Shown here: piece by piece, positions 1 to 8,522 of the stretch | How positions within the stretch are numbered: position 1 is the first letter of the stretch | Layout: each line of letters starts with the position of its first letter | NCBI GenBank assembly: GCA_002296185.1 | Contig: DBHM01000014.1 | Location: forward strand, 64,002-80,598 | Reading direction: 5' to 3' | Length of the DNA: 16,597 nt | From: Alphaproteobacteria bacterium UBA828 | GTDB taxonomy: Bacteria; Pseudomonadota; Alphaproteobacteria; UBA828 | Notes under the pieces: model-generated | The model's database searches: none | What the model was told of the DNA's origin: nothing | Seen by the model: only the letters and a program-made list of their open reading frames with translations | Position numbers and translations under genes: made by a program

Positions 1-900
1 GGTGGATATGTAAAATTTTTTGGAGATTCCAATGTAGCCAGTACTCCTGGTGAGGGGGTAAATGAACTAAGTTCCGAAGAGAAAAATTACTCTTTTCACC
101 ATAAAAAAGTTTGGCAGAGAATTGCTGTAGTGACAGGTGGGCCTGCAGCAAATTTCCTTTTTGCTATAATCATATTTGCAATTCTTTTTGGTACCGTAGG
201 ACAGCGATTTACACCTGCAGAAGTAAGTCAAATTGCTGCAAATAGTCCAGCTGAAATAGCAGGCTTGCAAGCTGGTGATAAGATCATTGGGATTGATGGT
301 AGTGATATAGAGAGATTTGAAGAGCTTCAATTTATTGTTCAACAAAACCCCAAGAAAGATATGGTCTTTGAGATACTACGAGATGGTAGCTCTAAATTTA
401 TAGAAATTACTCCTAATTTAGTAGAAAGAGAAGATCAGTTTGGTACTACTCACCGTATTGGTCAGATAGGAATTATAAAAGCAGGAATTGACTACAAGAA
501 ACATAATACTGGTGGTGCAGTTTTAGCGGCTATTAAAGAGACTGCTTTTATGACCTGGGAGACACTTAAGGCAATTGGTCAAATGATAGGAGGAAGCCGC
601 TCCACGGATGAACTTGGAGGGCCTATACGTATTGCAGAAATGAGTGGCCAGGTTGCTCAACAAGGATTTGTAACAGTTTTATTTTTTATGGCAGTTTTAT
701 CAATCAATCTTGGTTTAATTAACTTGTTCCCAATTCCTATGTTGGATGGAGGACATTTAGTCTTTTACTTTATAGAAGCTATAAGAGGTCGACCAGTTCG
801 TCAAAAAATCCAAGAGGTAGGTCTCAGGATAGGTTTTTTACTTGTTATAGCACTTATGATATGGGTAACAAGCAAGGATGTAATACGTCTTGGGTGGTAG
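1..900 (+). CDS. rseP: RIP zinc metalloprotease RseP, 5'-truncated by window edge
   Basis: Site-2-type intramembrane protease of the inner membrane; family members cleave anti-sigma factors and signal-peptide remnants within the bilayer. The frame is open from base 1, so the N-terminus, including the HExxH zinc site, lies outside the window; 299 residues are visible and the visible part starts at GGYVKFFGD, typical of the loop after the first membrane segment. The GTG at 130 is internal, not the start. A hydrophobic segment follows TGGPAAN (about visible residues 51-68), then one PDZ domain (about 70-139). The second active-site motif is PIPMLDGGH, with LDG at 742-750 giving the third zinc ligand Asp249 (visible numbering). 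A last membrane segment lies near residues 274-292. bamA follows after 27 bases, the usual order in alphaproteobacteria. Natural substrate unknown. Confidence 0.95.
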   Translation, partial: GGYVKFFGDSNVASTPGEGVNELSSEEKNYSFHHKKVWQRIAVVTGGPAANFLFAIIIFAILFGTVGQRFTPAEVSQIAANSPAEIAGLQAGDKIIGIDGSDIERFEELQFIVQQNPKKDMVFEILRDGSSKFIEITPNLVEREDQFGTTHRIGQIGIIKAGIDYKKHNTGGAVLAAIKETAFMTWETLKAIGQMIGGSRSTDELGGPIRIAEMSGQVAQQGFVTVLFFMAVLSINLGLINLFPIPMLDGGHLVFYFIEAIRGRPVRQKIQEVGLRIGFLLVIALMIWVTSKDVIRLGW

Positions 901-927
901 CAAATAATAATATTATGGTTAGTAGAT

Positions 928-3219
928 ATGACTAATTATCCTAATAATTTAAAGAATATTAGCCCTTTGATAGCGCTATTAATCATTTTTGCTATCTGTT
1001 TAATTTATCCAAATCCATTGATCGCAAATTGGTCTGTAAAAGATGTTGTTATAAAAGGTAATGAGAGAATAGAGGCTGATACTATCAAAGCCTATATGGC
1101 AATAGAGACTGGGAGGATGATCACCCCAGAATCTCTTAACAGGGCATTAAAGGAATTATTTGCAACTGGTCTTTTTGCCGATATAACTATTAGCCATAAA
1201 GATCTCGATCTTATAGTAAATGTCGTTGAGAATCCTATAATCAATAGAGTTGCTTTTGAAGGCAATCAAAGAATAGAGGACGATCAATTATCCACAGAAA
1301 TACAACTAAGACCTAGAGTTGTGTATACCCGTACAAGAGTACAGGATGATACCCAAAGAATTTTGGATTTATATAGAGGAAGCGGAAGGTTTGGAGCCAC
1401 TGTAGAGCCAAAAGTAATAAAGCTTTCGCAAAATAGAGTTGATCTAGTTTTTGAAATAGATGAGGGTCCTAGTACAGGAATTAGGTCAATAAATTTTATT
1501 GGAAATAAACGTTTCTCTGATTCAGCTCTTCGGGATGAAATCGTTACTAAGGAATCAGCCTGGTATAAATTTTTTACTAGCACTGACACTTATGACCCAG
1601 ATCGATTAACATTTGATCGTGAATTATTAAGAAAATTCTACTTACGGAACGGTTTTGCTGATTTTAGAGTTTTATCCTCTGTTGCTGAACTTGCATCTGA
1701 TAAAGAAAGTTTTTTCATAACTTTTAGTATAGATGAGGGAAAACGTTATAAGTTTGGATCAGTCAAAATTAGTAGCAATCTTAGTGACCTAAAAGAAGAT
1801 GCCCTTGATAGTCTTATAAAGACTGAAAGGGGACAATGGTATGATTCAGATAAAGTTGAAAAAACTATTCAAGAGATTACTAATGCTGCTGGAGATAGTG
1901 GTTATGCGTTTGTAGACGTTCGTCCAGAAATAGTAAGAGATGGCGAATCACTAACTATTGATATTGTTTATAGTATAAACGAAGGGCCCAAAGTATATAT
2001 TCAACGAATTGATGTAGTTGGTAATATGCGGACCTTAGATAGAGTTGTAAGGAGAGAATTCAAATTAGTAGAAGGGGATGCATTTAATGCAGCAAAAATT
2101 AGAAAATCTAAACAGAGTATACAAAACCTAGGATATTTTAGTAAAGTTGATGTAGAAAATTCCCAAGGAAATAGAGCTGATCAATCTATATTAACTGTAT
2201 CTGTTGAAGAACAATCAACAGGTGAACTTAGTTTCGGGGCTGGAGTGTCCTCTAATGAGGGGCTTCTGGGAGATATAGGAATTGTTGAAAGAAATCTTTT
2301 AGGGCGTGGGCAGATACTGCGCTTAAATACTACTCTTTCAACAAAATCTCAGGAGATAGATCTAAGTTTTACTGAACCTTACTTTCTAGGTAGAAACCTA
2401 TTAGGTGGTATTGATTTTTTTAGAAAAACTTCAGATCAACAAGATATTAGTTCATATGATGAAAAGAATTTAGGCGGCAAAATTCGTATAGGTTATTCTT
2501 TATCTGATGAATTTAGACACAATGTTCGCTACACACTAAGGCGCGATGAGATAAAGAATATTGAAACTAATGCATCTAGATTTATTCGTGATCAAGAGGG
2601 AACTAGAACGACGTCTTCTATTGGTCATACTCTCTCATATGACATAAGAGATAGCAAAAGAGAACCAACTGAAGGTTATATTGTGAGATTTAATCAAGAG
2701 CTAGCTGGTATAGGTGGAAGTGTTAAACATTTAAAACAAACTATAGATTATTCTTACCATTATCCACTGGGTGGTGGCTGGGTGGCAAATGCGCAGGTAA
2801 GAAACGGTCATATTGTTGGGCTTAACCAAGATGTTCGTATTAACAATCGCTTTTTACTAGGTGGTGGTAGTTTGCGTGGTTTTGAACCTGGAGGTGTAGG
2901 TCCGAGAGATTTATCCACTCAAGATTCACTAGGTGGCAACTTTTTTTATACAGGTACGGCCGAGTTATCCTTTCCTCTGGAAATAAGTAAACAATTCCCT
3001 CTGAGTGGTTCCTTCTTTTCTGACGTTGGGGCTTTAACTACAATTGATGAGTCTGGTTCCGGTATAGGTGATTCGGGAGATCCAAGAATGTCCATAGGTG
3101 TTGGTTTCGGTTATCGTTCACCATTGGGGCCAATTCGTCTAGATTTTGCCTCAGCACTTATGAAAAAGAATTATGATAGAACAGAAGGTTTTCGTTTTAG
3201 TTTTGGCACGAGGTTTTAG
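928..3219 (+). CDS. bamA: Outer membrane protein assembly factor BamA
   Basis: Central Omp85 component of the BAM complex, which folds beta-barrel proteins into the outer membrane. The 763-residue protein has a hydrophobic signal sequence (about residues 12-33), then a periplasmic part with five POTRA-like repeats; recurring patterns such as IKGNERIEADT, FEGNQRIEDDQ, FIGNKRFSDS and VVGNMRTLDR mark repeat starts. From about residue 430 it becomes a 16-strand-type barrel. The lid-loop motif reads LRGF (residues 649-652) in the context GGGSLRGFEPGGVGPRD, and the chain ends in an aromatic (GTRF), the usual outer membrane signature. The start is the ATG at 928; no strong Shine-Dalgarno is visible, so translation may depend partly on the upstream gene. 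skp starts two bases after the stop. Length is normal for the family. Confidence 0.97.
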   Translation: MTNYPNNLKNISPLIALLIIFAICLIYPNPLIANWSVKDVVIKGNERIEADTIKAYMAIETGRMITPESLNRALKELFATGLFADITISHKDLDLIVNVVENPIINRVAFEGNQRIEDDQLSTEIQLRPRVVYTRTRVQDDTQRILDLYRGSGRFGATVEPKVIKLSQNRVDLVFEIDEGPSTGIRSINFIGNKRFSDSALRDEIVTKESAWYKFFTSTDTYDPDRLTFDRELLRKFYLRNGFADFRVLSSVAELASDKESFFITFSIDEGKRYKFGSVKISSNLSDLKEDALDSLIKTERGQWYDSDKVEKTIQEITNAAGDSGYAFVDVRPEIVRDGESLTIDIVYSINEGPKVYIQRIDVVGNMRTLDRVVRREFKLVEGDAFNAAKIRKSKQSIQNLGYFSKVDVENSQGNRADQSILTVSVEEQSTGELSFGAGVSSNEGLLGDIGIVERNLLGRGQILRLNTTLSTKSQEIDLSFTEPYFLGRNLLGGIDFFRKTSDQQDISSYDEKNLGGKIRIGYSLSDEFRHNVRYTLRRDEIKNIETNASRFIRDQEGTRTTSSIGHTLSYDIRDSKREPTEGYIVRFNQELAGIGGSVKHLKQTIDYSYHYPLGGGWVANAQVRNGHIVGLNQDVRINNRFLLGGGSLRGFEPGGVGPRDLSTQDSLGGNFFYTGTAELSFPLEISKQFPLSGSFFSDVGALTTIDESGSGIGDSGDPRMSIGVGFGYRSPLGPIRLDFASALMKKNYDRTEGFRFSFGTRF

Positions 3220-3221
3220 AT

Positions 3222-3767
3222 ATGTTTAGAATAACTCTCATTTTATTTGTATTAATGACTTTAGGCCTTTTTACTTTTGAAAAGAGTAAGGCTGAAGATA
3301 TTAATATAGGTTTAGTAGAAGTTCAGCTTATAATGCGAGACTCATTAGCTGCTCGATCTATTCAAGAGCAAGTTGAAAGTCAAAGGAGTATTTACGAAAG
3401 CTCTCTTCTCACTGAGGAGAATAGACTTAGAGAATTGGAGCAAGAAATTATACGACAAAGGTCAGTATTATCTCCTGAAGCTTTTGCAAAAAAGAAGCAA
3501 GACTTTGATAGTCAAGTTACAGCTCACAAACGCAATGTTAGAGAACGGCGCCGCATCCTAGACCAGGCTTATGGTTCTGGATTAAGAGAAATCCAGTCTA
3601 TACTTGCTGAGATTATTGCAGAAACTGCAAGGGAAAAGAATATTGTTATAGTCTTTCCTGTTTCACAGGTATTATTTGGTGAAAGAACATTATTATTAAC
3701 AGATCAGGTTCTTTCTAAACTTGATGATAAATTGCCCCAGGTTATTCTTAATTTTTCTACCAACTAG
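3222..3767 (+). CDS. skp: Periplasmic OmpH/Skp-family chaperone
   Basis: Skp-type holdase that binds unfolded outer membrane proteins in the periplasm on their way to BamA. The 181-residue product has a signal peptide of about 24 residues (hydrophobic core LILFVLMTLGLF, probable cleavage after KSKA). After a first strand (INIGLVEVQ) comes a long charged helical stretch, about residues 40-140, rich in Glu, Arg, Lys and Gln, as expected for the coiled-coil tentacles of the trimer. The C-terminal part (IVIVFPVSQVLFGERTLLLTDQVL) matches the family's body-domain return strand. It starts two bases after bamA and its stop overlaps the AGG ribosome site of lpxD, so it sits inside one operon. The family is weakly conserved, so assignment rests on architecture and position together. 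Confidence 0.9.
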   Translation: MFRITLILFVLMTLGLFTFEKSKAEDINIGLVEVQLIMRDSLAARSIQEQVESQRSIYESSLLTEENRLRELEQEIIRQRSVLSPEAFAKKKQDFDSQVTAHKRNVRERRRILDQAYGSGLREIQSILAEIIAETAREKNIVIVFPVSQVLFGERTLLLTDQVLSKLDDKLPQVILNFSTN

Positions 3768-3774
3768 GTAAATA

Positions 3775-4803
3775 ATGGCTGATAATCGTTTTTTTAAAAT
3801 TTCAGGACCATTTATACTCAGTGAATTAGCTGATCGTATAGGGGCAGAAATTCATGACCCTAAAGATGCTGACAGAAGTTTTGTTGATGTATCTCCATTA
3901 AATACAGCAGGTCCAGAAGAATTAAGTTTTTTAGATAATTCAAAATATGTAAAAGATTTTATTGGAACTAAGGCAGGAGGTTGTATAATTCATCCTTCCA
4001 ATATTCATCGTGCACGACCTGGGTTGGCGCTTCTAGTTACTGATAATCCATATAAATCTTACGCTTTAGCCGCACAGGCTTTTTATCCGTTGCAAAAGCC
4101 TAAACCACAAATATCTGAACATGCTTTGATTCAAAGTAATTCATCTATAGGAAATGAATGTAGAATAGAAGCTGGAGCAATTATTTCTGAGGGTGTCAAA
4201 ATCGGCGATAGATGTCATATTGAGAGTAATGCGGTTATTTCAGCTTATGTAGAAGTGGGAGATGATTGCTTCGTTGGGTCATGTGCAACACTTTCATATT
4301 GTATGATAGGTAATCGAGTGAGGATATATCAAGGTGCTAGGATAGGTCAGGACGGATTTGGTTTTTCTCCAGCGCCTGATGGACATACGAAAGTCCCTCA
4401 GTTAGGTCGCGTAATAATAGAAGATGATTGTGAAATTGGAGCAAATACATGCGTTGATCGCGGGTCTGGTCCAGATACAGTAATAGGTCAAGGAACCTGG
4501 TTGGATAATCTGATTCAGATAGGACACAATGTTAAAATAGGTCGAGGATGCGTAATGGCTGGACAATCTGGAATATCTGGTAGTTCTGAGATTGGAGACT
4601 TTGTATTTATTGGAGGTCAAGCAGCTATTTCTGGTCATATTAAAATTGGTGATGGCGCAAAAATTGTTGGAAAATCTGGTATAATACGTGATATCCCACC
4701 AGGCTTAACATTTGGTGGAATTCCAGGGGTTCCAGTTCGTGAATGGCATAGGCAAACAACTATGCTTTCACATTTGATTAAGGATGGAAAAAAAATAAAA
4801 TAG
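3775..4803 (+). CDS. lpxD: UDP-3-O-(3-hydroxyacyl)glucosamine N-acyltransferase LpxD
   Basis: Third step of lipid A synthesis: transfers a 3-hydroxyacyl chain from acyl carrier protein to the 2-amino group of UDP-3-O-acylglucosamine, at the cytoplasmic side. The 342-residue protein has the N-terminal uridine-binding domain (about residues 1-105, with LSFLDNSKY) followed by a left-handed parallel beta-helix of hexapeptide repeats (about 115-310). The catalytic His is His251 in QIGHNVKIG, equivalent to His239 of E. coli LpxD. A C-terminal helix (REWHRQTTMLSHLIK) closes the protein, as in the family. The ATG at 3775 is preceded by AGG at 3766-3768, overlapping the skp stop. fabZ starts 8 bases downstream. 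Confidence 0.97.
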   Translation: MADNRFFKISGPFILSELADRIGAEIHDPKDADRSFVDVSPLNTAGPEELSFLDNSKYVKDFIGTKAGGCIIHPSNIHRARPGLALLVTDNPYKSYALAAQAFYPLQKPKPQISEHALIQSNSSIGNECRIEAGAIISEGVKIGDRCHIESNAVISAYVEVGDDCFVGSCATLSYCMIGNRVRIYQGARIGQDGFGFSPAPDGHTKVPQLGRVIIEDDCEIGANTCVDRGSGPDTVIGQGTWLDNLIQIGHNVKIGRGCVMAGQSGISGSSEIGDFVFIGGQAAISGHIKIGDGAKIVGKSGIIRDIPPGLTFGGIPGVPVREWHRQTTMLSHLIKDGKKIK

Positions 4804-4811
4804 GTAAGGAT

Positions 4812-5270
4812 ATGATAAGCAAAGAATATGATACATATGATATTGAGAGGGTTTTATCTGCGATTCCTCATCGTTATCCATTCCTTCTTGTAGACCGTGT
4901 CATTGAAGTTGAATCAGATAGATCTGCGACAGGTATTAAGAATGTAACAATTAATGAATCGCACTTTCAGGGACATTTTCCAAAACGCCCAGTAATGCCT
5001 GGTGTTTTGATTGTTGAATCTATGGCTCAGACAGCTGCTGTTTTGGTTGTTGCTACATTAGGTCCGGAAATGGCTGGTAAATTAGTTTACTTTATGAGTA
5101 TTGAAAATTGCCGTTTTAGAAAACCAGTATTCCCAGGAGATCAAATCTTTGTAAAGGTGGAAAAGAAACATCAACGTCAAAATGTATGGAAATTTTATGC
5201 TGAAGCACATGTTGATCAAATAGTTGTGGCTGAGGCAACTTATTCAGCAATGATTTTGGAAGATACATGA
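4812..5270 (+). CDS. fabZ: 3-hydroxyacyl-ACP dehydratase FabZ
   Basis: Removes water from 3-hydroxyacyl-ACP to give trans-2-enoyl-ACP in fatty acid elongation. It competes with LpxA/LpxD for 3-hydroxyacyl-ACP, which explains its place among the lpx genes. The 152-residue hot-dog-fold protein shows the diagnostic HRYPFLLVDRV near the N-terminus and the active site HFPKRPVMPGVLIVES, with catalytic His55 and Glu69. The start ATG at 4812 has AGGT at 4802-4805 (6-base spacing), overlapping the lpxD stop codon. Its TGA stop shares ATGA with the lpxA start (4-base overlap), implying translational coupling. Length is normal. Confidence 0.97.
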   Translation: MISKEYDTYDIERVLSAIPHRYPFLLVDRVIEVESDRSATGIKNVTINESHFQGHFPKRPVMPGVLIVESMAQTAAVLVVATLGPEMAGKLVYFMSIENCRFRKPVFPGDQIFVKVEKKHQRQNVWKFYAEAHVDQIVVAEATYSAMILEDT

Positions 5271-6067
5271 CAAATATACATCACACAGCAGTAGTTTCCG
5301 AAAAAGCAAGGCTTGGCTCTAATGTCACTGTTGGACCTTATTGTGTAATCGGTGACAATGTTGAGCTTGGAGACGATGTGGAGTTAGTTGCGCAAATATT
5401 CATTGATGGGCATACAAAAATTGGTAATACAACAAAAATATTTCCTTTTGCATCTATAGGAACACCTCCTCAGGACCTTAAATACAAAGGAGAGATCTCT
5501 CGTCTCGAAATAGGAGAAAATAATATTATACGTGAACACGTTACAATGAATCCGGGTACTGATGGAGGGGGGTTGCTTACAAAAGTAGGTAATAATTGTT
5601 TGTTTATGGTCGCAACCCATGTAGCCCATGATTGTTTAATTGGTAACCACGTTATAATGGCAAATAATGCAACATTAGCCGGCCACGTAGAAATAGATGA
5701 TTGGGCCATTCTTGGAGGTTTATCAGCGGTTCATCAATTTGTCCGTATTGGTAGGCACGCAATAGTAGGAGGTGTTACTGGAGTAAGAGACGATGTAATA
5801 CCATATGGTTCTGTCGTTGGTGATCAAGGTAAGCTTGCTGGATTAAATTTGGTAGGTCTAAAGCGGCGAGGCTTTGACCGTCAAACTATTCATGATCTGA
5901 GACGTGCCTTTCGTCTTTTATTTGCTAATGAGGGTACTATGGCAGAAAGAATTTCTGATGTTGCTGAACTTTACGGTAATAATGAGCCAGTTATGGATAT
6001 TGTAAACTTTATTCAGGAAGATAGTAGTCGTGCTATTTGCCAGCCGCGCGGGGAAAGTGGAGAATAA
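5267..6067 (+). CDS. lpxA: UDP-N-acetylglucosamine O-acyltransferase LpxA
   Basis: First step of lipid A synthesis: acylates the 3-OH of UDP-GlcNAc with a 3-hydroxyacyl chain from ACP; works as a cytoplasmic trimer. The 266-residue protein is a left-handed beta-helix of hexapeptide repeats (about residues 5-185) with a helical C-terminal domain beginning at GLKRRGF. The catalytic base is His121 in HVAHDC (E. coli His125). By alignment from memory the chain-length ruler position (E. coli Gly173) is Gly169 here, in IVGGVTG, which leans toward a long (C14-type) 3-hydroxyacyl donor; this is inference. The start ATG overlaps the fabZ stop by four bases, with GGAAG just upstream as a ribosome site. 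The 3' end overlaps the start of lpxI. Confidence 0.97.
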   Translation: MTNIHHTAVVSEKARLGSNVTVGPYCVIGDNVELGDDVELVAQIFIDGHTKIGNTTKIFPFASIGTPPQDLKYKGEISRLEIGENNIIREHVTMNPGTDGGGLLTKVGNNCLFMVATHVAHDCLIGNHVIMANNATLAGHVEIDDWAILGGLSAVHQFVRIGRHAIVGGVTGVRDDVIPYGSVVGDQGKLAGLNLVGLKRRGFDRQTIHDLRRAFRLLFANEGTMAERISDVAELYGNNEPVMDIVNFIQEDSSRAICQPRGESGE

Positions 6068-6875
6068 AATAGGAATAATAGCTGGTAGTGGAGAGTTGCC
6101 AGCAAAAATAGTGGCTGCTTGCAAAGATATTGGTCGCCCCTATTTTATAGTTGCATTTATCAATGAAACAGATCCGCAATGTTATCTTGGTGAAGATCAT
6201 ATCCTATTACCTTTGGCAAAGGTTGGTAAAGTTTTTACTGCCTTAAAGAATTCTGGATCTACTGAAGTTGTTATGGCAGGACCTATCAATCGGCCGTCTC
6301 TTCAAGGTTTGCAATTTGATCTAAGGGCACTAAAATTAATAACTAAATTTGCTGCTTCCAAAAACCAGGGTGATGATGCCCTCTTAAGACTAATCGTTGA
6401 AGAATTAGAAAGTGAAGGATTTTCTGTTGTGGGAGCGGATGAGATTCTTGGAAAACAATCTACAGCCCAAGAAGGTGTTATGGGATCATTTAAGCCATCC
6501 AAAGCATCTCAAGATGATATAATGCTTGGTATTAATGTTGTTAGACAGTTAGGTATATTAGATATCGGTCAGGCAGCAATAGTTCAGCAAAAACGTGTAA
6601 TTGGTTTAGAGGCTGCGGAGGGAACGGACGAGCTGCTCAAGCGCTGTGAAAGTCTGATTTTATCAGGTGATCCTGGAGTTCTCGTGAAATTTAAAAAACC
6701 AAACCAGGATCGTAGAGCAGACCTCCCAACTATTGGTCCTAGAACCGTTGAGCTAGCCTCATCTATTGGTTTAGCGGGTATAGCCGTTGAGGCTCAGCAG
6801 ACTTTAATAATGGACTATAATAAAGTTATATCTCTTGCAAATGAACGATGCATATTTATTCTTGGAGTCAGGTAA
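6057..6875 (+). CDS. lpxI: UDP-2,3-diacylglucosamine pyrophosphatase LpxI
   Basis: Hydrolyses UDP-2,3-diacylglucosamine to lipid X (2,3-diacylglucosamine 1-phosphate) and UMP. LpxI (old DUF1009) replaces LpxH in most alphaproteobacteria. Visible signatures: N-terminal IGIIAGSGELP, a GDDALLR motif (residues 105-111), LDIGQAAIV, EGTDELL, and DLPTIG with Asp222, at the place of the Asp reported as essential in the Caulobacter enzyme (Asp225, from memory). I chose GTG at 6057 (272 residues, 11-base overlap with lpxA) because homologues begin just before the IGIIAG segment and GGGGA lies just upstream. An in-frame GTG at 6030 would add nine residues (281 aa, 38-base overlap) and cannot be excluded. 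lpxB follows after three bases. Confidence 0.93.
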   Translation: MENKIGIIAGSGELPAKIVAACKDIGRPYFIVAFINETDPQCYLGEDHILLPLAKVGKVFTALKNSGSTEVVMAGPINRPSLQGLQFDLRALKLITKFAASKNQGDDALLRLIVEELESEGFSVVGADEILGKQSTAQEGVMGSFKPSKASQDDIMLGINVVRQLGILDIGQAAIVQQKRVIGLEAAEGTDELLKRCESLILSGDPGVLVKFKKPNQDRRADLPTIGPRTVELASSIGLAGIAVEAQQTLIMDYNKVISLANERCIFILGVR

Positions 6876-6878
6876 AAA

Positions 6879-8057
6879 TTGACACAGCATCAATCAGAAA
6901 TAAAAGAACCCACTATATATTTAATTGCCGGAGAACCATCTGGTGATGCACTAGGTGCGTCTTTAATGAATTCCTTGAATATTCATTTTGGAGGTAAGGT
7001 GAGGTTTTGTGGTGTAGGCGGAGATAAGATGACTAAAGAGGGCTTGCGAAGTTTATTTCCTATGAAAGATATTACTTTAATGGGATTTATTGAAATATTA
7101 CCTCATATACCCCGTATTTTGATTAAAATTAGGATGGTAATTAGAGATATCAAAAAAAAGAGACCTGATTGCCTAGTCACTATAGATTCTCCTGAGTTTA
7201 ATTTTAGAGTTGGTAGAGTCATTAAAAGAAAAGTCAATATTCCGATAATTCATTACGTTGCACCATCTGTCTGGGCATACAGGCCCAATAGGGCAAAGAA
7301 AATTTCAAAATTTTTAGACCATATCTTAGTACTATTCCCTTTTGAGGTTCCATATTTTGCGGATGTAGGAATCCCTACAACATTTGTAGGACATCCATTA
7401 TATGAAAAGATAAAATCTTTCGAACAAAGAGATCATAAAAATTTTATTACATCTATAAAAGCAGATAATGATGACATACTTATCAGCGTTCTACCTGGGA
7501 GTAGGGTGGGAGAAATTAAGAAACATATAGAACTATTCCGTGAGGTTATAGAAAATCTATCTTTGAAGTATCCTAAATTAAAGGTATTGATGCCAGTAGC
7601 TGAAGGTCTAGAGGAAGAAATTAAGAGTTTAACAATTTCATGGCCTGTTCCAGTATATTTAATTAATGGAGAAAATGATAAGTATACTGCTTTTCATTCT
7701 AGCAAAGTTGCTTTAGCTGTCTCTGGTACAGTTACCCTTGAACTTGGTCTATGTAATGTGCCGATGGTAGTAGCTTATAGGGCAAACTTTATAACTGCTG
7801 CGATTGCAAAAAAAATTGTTAATATTGAGAGTATTTCTCTTAGTAATATTATTATCGGAAAGGCTATAGCTCCTGAATTTTTGCAAGAGGATGCTAATGT
7901 ATATAATATATCTAAAGCTATAGAGAAATTGTTAGACTCCGAATTGGAAAGAGAAAATCAGCTAAAGCATTGGAGACTTCTTCATAGAAAATTAACAGCA
8001 GGGGATGAGCGTGCCAGTAAATATGCTACAAATGCTATTCTTAGGTTTATAAACTAA
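6879..8057 (+). CDS. lpxB: Lipid-A-disaccharide synthase LpxB
   Basis: GT19-family glycosyltransferase joining UDP-2,3-diacylglucosamine and lipid X into the beta-1,6-linked disaccharide 1-phosphate; a peripheral inner membrane enzyme. The 392-residue protein has the N-terminal signature YLIAGEPSGDALGA (GEPSGD at 18-23), then DSPEFNF near residue 103, HYVAPSVWAYR (125-135), VGHPL (170-174), LPGSR (205-209, start of the nucleotide-binding half) and SGTVTLELG (282-290). The start is a TTG at 6879, three bases after the lpxI stop, with AGG at 6870-6872; no ATG lies between it and the first conserved strand. Both lipid X supplier (LpxI) and consumer are thus adjacent. It ends the contiguous outer membrane block. 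Confidence 0.96.
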   Translation: MTQHQSEIKEPTIYLIAGEPSGDALGASLMNSLNIHFGGKVRFCGVGGDKMTKEGLRSLFPMKDITLMGFIEILPHIPRILIKIRMVIRDIKKKRPDCLVTIDSPEFNFRVGRVIKRKVNIPIIHYVAPSVWAYRPNRAKKISKFLDHILVLFPFEVPYFADVGIPTTFVGHPLYEKIKSFEQRDHKNFITSIKADNDDILISVLPGSRVGEIKKHIELFREVIENLSLKYPKLKVLMPVAEGLEEEIKSLTISWPVPVYLINGENDKYTAFHSSKVALAVSGTVTLELGLCNVPMVVAYRANFITAAIAKKIVNIESISLSNIIIGKAIAPEFLQEDANVYNISKAIEKLLDSELERENQLKHWRLLHRKLTAGDERASKYATNAILRFIN

Positions 8058-8102
8058 ATATGGGAAACATTTTATATATTAAATAGTTTTGGGAGATTAT
8101 TA

Positions 8103-8522
8103 ATGAATAATGAGACTGATTCAGCATTAACTGGCTCTCGGTTACTGCATACAATGATTAGAGTGCGAGACCTGGAACGCTCAATAGATTTCTATACAAA
8201 GCTTTTAGGAATGAGACTATTACGCCAGAACGATTATCCTACAGGTAAATTTTCTTTAGCATTCTTGGGTTATGGGAATGAAGAAGATACTTCAGTCATA
8301 GAACTTACCTATAATTGGGACCAAGAAGAAGACTATGATATTGGTAATGGATTTGGGCATCTAGCTATAAGTGTAGCAGATGCGTATACTGCTTGTGAAA
8401 AACTTGTAGATGCTGGAGCAAATGTACCTCGGCCGGCCGGTCCCATGAAGGGTGGAACTACAGTTATAGCTTTCGTAGAAGATCCAGATGGTTATAAAAT
8501 TGAATTAATACAAAGGAGTTAA
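8103..8522 (+). CDS. gloA: Lactoylglutathione lyase (glyoxalase I)
   Basis: Isomerises the hemithioacetal of methylglyoxal and glutathione to S-lactoylglutathione, a cytoplasmic detoxification step. The 139-residue VOC-fold protein has two beta-alpha-beta-beta-beta modules. All four metal ligands of the E. coli enzyme are found: His16 (LLHTMIRV), Glu67 (VIELTYN), His86 (FGHLAIS) and Glu134 (YKIELIQ). The KGGTTVIAFVEDPDGYKIEL block is nearly the same as I recall for E. coli GloA; the short form without the eukaryotic-type insert suggests Ni-type metal preference. An 11-residue N-terminal extension precedes the usual start; ATG 8103 has GGGAG at 8091-8095. The 45-base gap after lpxB contains a -10-like TATATT (8075-8080) but no clear -35, so independent transcription is uncertain. 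Its stop lies in the shared terminator hairpin. Confidence 0.96.
   Translation: MNNETDSALTGSRLLHTMIRVRDLERSIDFYTKLLGMRLLRQNDYPTGKFSLAFLGYGNEEDTSVIELTYNWDQEEDYDIGNGFGHLAISVADAYTACEKLVDAGANVPRPAGPMKGGTTVIAFVEDPDGYKIELIQRS

Noticed and set aside
130..900. A short rseP beginning at GTG 130
   Set aside because: The frame continues upstream to base 1 with typical RseP sequence, so the gene is cut by the window edge rather than shortened.
907..916. Palindrome ATAATATTAT before bamA
   Set aside because: Pure AT palindrome in AT-rich DNA without supporting promoter or terminator features.
2872..2883. LRGF instead of VRGF in the BamA lid loop
   Set aside because: A conservative change that, as I recall, is common in alphaproteobacterial BamA; not a defect.
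3373..3561. 62-residue + strand frame within skp
   Set aside because: It is an alternate frame of the Lys/Arg-rich coiled-coil region; skp accounts for the coding signal.
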